The translations under genes and the position numbers were made by a program. 64,000 nt of DNA from Acidobacteriota bacterium. Lineage in GTDB: Bacteria > Acidobacteriota > Blastocatellia > Pyrinomonadales > Pyrinomonadaceae. The stretch covers positions 248,001-312,000 of the forward strand of contig JAHBSI010000004.1 of assembly GCA_019639195.1 (NCBI GenBank), in the 5' to 3' direction. Positions 61,501 through 64,000 of the stretch are shown one piece after another (within the stretch, counting starts at the first letter, position 1; every line of letters starts with the position of its first letter). The notes under the pieces are model-generated. The model saw only the letters and a list, made by a program, of their open reading frames with translations, was not told the DNA's origin and did no database searches.

Positions 61501-62524
61501 TTGCAGATAAATAGTCAAGAATGAGTTCGAAAACTGCCTCTGGCTCGATCCCGGTCATGCAGCGGTGATCGATCGGGCATTCGCGGAGCATACATGGTGA
61601 ACATTCGACCGGGTGAAACACAACTTCTGCGTTCAGCGAGAACGGCCTCGTTGTTACGGGGTTTGTCGGCCCGAAGATGACGAACGTCTTTGTGCCGACC
61701 GATGCGGCCACGTGTGCAAGTCCCATATCATTTGAGACCATCACGTCGCTTGCGGCAAGGAGTGCGACAGCCGCCGCAAGGTCGGTCTTCCCGGAAAGGT
61801 CGGCTATCTTCGCCTTACTCAATTTGACAACCTCGGCGGCCGCATCCGCTTCGGCCTTTGAGCCAAGTATGATGAGCGAGGCGTGTTGACCGAGCATTTC
61901 AGCAAGGCGAGCGTATCTTTCGGCGGGCCAGCGTTTCGCCAGCGAGTTCTGCGAACCGACGCCCATCGCGATCACGGGTTTTGAAAGATCGACGCCTTCG
62001 CCCTCCAAAAAGCTGTGGGCCTCTTCCAGCCTTTCGTCCGAGACAAGAAGCGTCGAATCCGGTTCGCCGAACAAAGTTTCACGTCCCGTGATCCGTTTAA
62101 CTGCGGCTTTTACAAGCTCCAGGTAGTAAAAGGCCTCGTGCGCCCGATCCTTCCATTCCGGAACTGCGATCGCGTCGGTCAAGAGCAGTCCGCGGGCGTC
62201 TTTGTTGTAACCGATCCGCATTGGGATCCGCGACAGAGCGACCGTCAACGCAGATTCGAATGAATTTGGAAAAAGGATCACGACGTCGTACGCATCGGCC
62301 TTCAAGAACCTAGAATTGTCCAAAATGTCGCGGACACGCCATTTCGCAGGGTCGTATGTGACGATATCGTCGATAAAATCAGCATCGCGAAACAACCCAT
62401 CGGCCCAGCTTCTCGAATGAAGCGTTATCTGATCGGACGGGAAGGCACGCCGCAGTTCGCGCAACGCCGGCACGGACATTACGGCATCACCGATCCAATT
62501 TGCCGAGCGGACGAGTATCTTCAT
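61493..62524 (-). CDS. waaF: ADP-heptose:LPS heptosyltransferase (GT9, WaaF-like)
   Basis: This GT9 enzyme adds heptose to the LPS inner core. ATG 62524 overlaps the upstream epimerase stop by 4 bp and gives MKILVRSANWIGDAVMSVPA, the exact WaaF-type N-terminus; the frame extends to 62584 but with a non-conserved leader. The product is 343 residues. The C-terminal nucleotide-binding half has VIAMGVGSQNSLAKRWP, VSNDMGLAHVAASVGTKTFV and FGPTNPVTTRPF, as in heptosyltransferase II. A Cys-rich VECSPCMLRECPIDHRCM segment follows, also typical of the family. Confidence 0.93.
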   Translation of the reverse strand: MKILVRSANWIGDAVMSVPALRELRRAFPSDQITLHSRSWADGLFRDADFIDDIVTYDPAKWRVRDILDNSRFLKADAYDVVILFPNSFESALTVALSRIPMRIGYNKDARGLLLTDAIAVPEWKDRAHEAFYYLELVKAAVKRITGRETLFGEPDSTLLVSDERLEEAHSFLEGEGVDLSKPVIAMGVGSQNSLAKRWPAERYARLAEMLGQHASLIILGSKAEADAAAEVVKLSKAKIADLSGKTDLAAAVALLAASDVMVSNDMGLAHVAASVGTKTFVIFGPTNPVTTRPFSLNAEVVFHPVECSPCMLRECPIDHRCMTGIEPEAVFELILDYLSAND

Positions 62525-63378
62525 TTTGCGGCTGAGCGGAAAAGTGTTGCGAGTCCGTCTTCTAGCGAGATCTTCGGTGTCCACGCGAGTTCATGATCGA
62601 TCAGGCTCAGGTCGGAAACGTAGTTCATCGGAGAAGGAGCTGGAAGTTTTGTTTCTGTGTCGATAATCGCCTGAAGGCCCGAGACCGCTTCCATCTTCTC
62701 GACCAGTTCGCTCATCGATACAGCATTCTTTTTTCCTCCGCCCAAGTTGAACTTGCCGTGCCTGACAGCCGAATCAATAAATGCCTCGCACGCTGCCGAG
62801 ATGTCATCGACGTGAATAATGTCGCGGACAGGTCGCCCTTCTGCGGGTAAAGCTATCGGTTCGCCGAGATTGATCGATTCGGCGATCGCTCCTACAAAGT
62901 TTGGCGAGTTGCCCTCGCTCGGCGGTGCATAAGGCGTTGAGAGGCGGAAAATGCAGCTGCGAAACTCATTCATATTTGCGTAAAGCTCGACGTATTTCTC
63001 GGCAACATACTTTGACCACTCATAAGGCGTCTGGCCAAGATAATCAACGGGACAGGTCTCCGGAACTTCCGGATATTGATCCGCAACTCTGGCGTATATG
63101 TCCTTTGTTGACATGAAGATAAAGGTACTGCCTTTACGCATTGCTTTAAGCAATTTGCGCGTCCCGTCCACATTGACATTCAGGGTGTTCTCAGACCCGA
63201 CGCCTGATCGGTCGAGGCTTGCCGCAAGGTGAATGACGACGTCGTACGCGCCGGCTGCCCGAGCGTGTTCGACATTCAGAATGTCTTTGCCATGTCTAAG
63301 CGAAAGATCGTCCGCATTGAAATGAGAGCGAATGTGCGTGCCTAAATAACCGCTGCCGCCTGTTACGAGTATCTTCAT
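62521..63378 (-). CDS. NAD-dependent sugar epimerase/dehydratase (extended SDR)
   Basis: The 285-residue protein has the Rossmann motif TGGSGYLGTHI, the catalytic Tyr-x3-Lys in YEWSKYVAEKYVE, LAASLDRSGVGSENTLNVNV after the cofactor site, and a substrate domain with RPVRDIIHVDDISAACEAFI. It acts on a nucleotide-activated sugar, possibly GDP- or ADP-sugar for LPS, since it heads the epimerase-waaF-gmhB operon. It is shorter than HldD and does not show a HldD-specific pattern that I can recognise. Substrate is unknown. A divergent PBP gene lies 100 bp away. Confidence 0.87.
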   Translation of the reverse strand: MKILVTGGSGYLGTHIRSHFNADDLSLRHGKDILNVEHARAAGAYDVVIHLAASLDRSGVGSENTLNVNVDGTRKLLKAMRKGSTFIFMSTKDIYARVADQYPEVPETCPVDYLGQTPYEWSKYVAEKYVELYANMNEFRSCIFRLSTPYAPPSEGNSPNFVGAIAESINLGEPIALPAEGRPVRDIIHVDDISAACEAFIDSAVRHGKFNLGGGKKNAVSMSELVEKMEAVSGLQAIIDTETKLPAPSPMNYVSDLSLIDHELAWTPKISLEDGLATLFRSAAK

Positions 63379-63478
63379 ACTTCAATTAGAAAGGATTATT
63401 TCTTCTACTTCAAGACCGTCGGAATATAGTAAAATCAAAAGACGGCCGCTGTTTGTGCCGCCCGCCGTCAGCAAATTG

Positions 63479-64000
63479 ATGCCCGACAGTCTCAAACCCA
63501 ATCGCGTACGCTCGAGGAAGCCGCCAAAAGGATGGCTCAAGAAGCATCGGCCGCAGGACACCAAACCGGTTCCGCGGTCTAAGTTTCGGCGCTTTTTGCG
63601 GATGATCTTTAACGGGTGGACGCTCTCGATCGCGGGTATCCTGATCGTCTCGGCCTTTTTGACCGCGACCTACTTTTGGTTCGACTTTTCCGAGCAGATC
63701 GACCGCAAGCTATTGTCGGGTGAGGTTTTTACTCCGACGGCCGGGATCTATTCAGCTCCGAAAACGCTGCGTAAGGGCGAAAAGATCTCGCGCGACGAGC
63801 TTATCGGTTACCTTAAGTCGGCTGGCTACATCGAACGCAATGACAAGGCGGATCAGTCCCGGAGCCGCTATTCTGCGGATGGCGATAACTTCGGCATCGA
63901 ACCCGGCGCCTCGGCAATGATCGACGGAAAGAAAGCCTTTCCGGCCCTGACGGTAAAGTTCTCAAAAGATGGAAAGACTGTTGAGGCGATCGGCGATCGT
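63479..64000 (+). CDS. Class A penicillin-binding protein (PBP1B-like), N-terminal part (3' end outside the window)
   Basis: The frame is open from ATG 63479 to the window edge (174 codons). The visible part has a basic cytoplasmic tail (about 1-44, KPPKGWLKKHRPQDTK) and one transmembrane helix (about 49-67, LSIAGILIVSAFLTATYFWF). A UB2H-like region follows: GIYSAPKTLRKGEKISRDEL then LKSAGYIER, the characteristic start of PBP1B-type bifunctional transglycosylase/transpeptidases. The catalytic domains lie beyond the window, so the assignment rests on this N-terminus. It would polymerise and cross-link peptidoglycan in the periplasm. Confidence 0.8.
   Translation, partial: MPDSLKPNRVRSRKPPKGWLKKHRPQDTKPVPRSKFRRFLRMIFNGWTLSIAGILIVSAFLTATYFWFDFSEQIDRKLLSGEVFTPTAGIYSAPKTLRKGEKISRDELIGYLKSAGYIERNDKADQSRSRYSADGDNFGIEPGASAMIDGKKAFPALTVKFSKDGKTVEAIGDR

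Overview
The window looks like a chromosomal segment of an Acidobacteriota bacterium, most likely near class Blastocatellia. This is an inference from gene content: a very large Oar-type TonB-dependent receptor with a carboxypeptidase-regulatory N-terminus, an Acidobacteria-type VWFA protein, a PknB-like kinase, GTP-dependent PEP carboxykinase, LPS heptose genes and two pilins of the type common in that phylum. The outer membrane machinery (TonB receptor, heptosyltransferase, beta-barrels) shows a diderm. I see no rRNA, tRNA, CRISPR array, insertion sequence or phage gene. Genes are densely packed, often with 4-bp ATGA overlaps.

Layout. 1-5017: end of uvrB, an FAD-linked oxidase, a HAD hydrolase and a helical-repeat protein. 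5021-20876: two divergent gene sets that together look like a peptidoglycan-sugar salvage island. Leftward are a BadF-type sugar kinase, MurQ, a HAD phosphatase, a sodium symporter, a secreted two-domain NagZ and a LysA-like decarboxylase. Rightward are a LysR regulator, a fusion of an AmiE-like serine hydrolase with a NamZ (DUF1343) exo-muramidase, a TonB receptor and a minimal NagA. 20936-23690: a Spy/CpxP-like protein divergent from a CpxR/CpxA-like pair, with a GTAAA-N5-GTAAA site between them. 23717-32355: leftward genes for small membrane, TPR, CocE-type hydrolase, DUF2490 and lipid kinase proteins, then a secreted Xaa-Pro aminopeptidase and an NHL-propeller/M23 lipoprotein.

32462-42817 runs mostly rightward: DUF937, a tiny Asn-rich exported protein, an M1 aminopeptidase with HEAT-like repeats, a membrane Ser/Thr kinase with a very long activation segment, a VWFA protein, xseA, a membrane-anchored unknown and xseB. 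42814-49679: DoxX, a beta-barrel protein, PEP carboxykinase, an EamA transporter, and a Gly-rich collagen-like exported protein with an EF-hand-rich C-terminus.

49681-60567 is a type IV pilus locus read leftward: PilS-like kinase, PilR-like sigma-54 activator, two pilins each preceded by a good sigma-54 promoter, a Wzy_C/TPR ligase, a three-gene ABC module resembling Myxococcus PilGHI, and a ferredoxin-domain protein. 60590-64000 holds a mannose-6-phosphate isomerase-type cupin, GmhB, a WaaF-like heptosyltransferase, a sugar epimerase, and the start of a class A penicillin-binding protein.

Most interesting: the salvage island with its AmiE-NamZ fusion, the Cpx-type regulatory site, the paired sigma-54 pilin promoters, and several unusual domain architectures.
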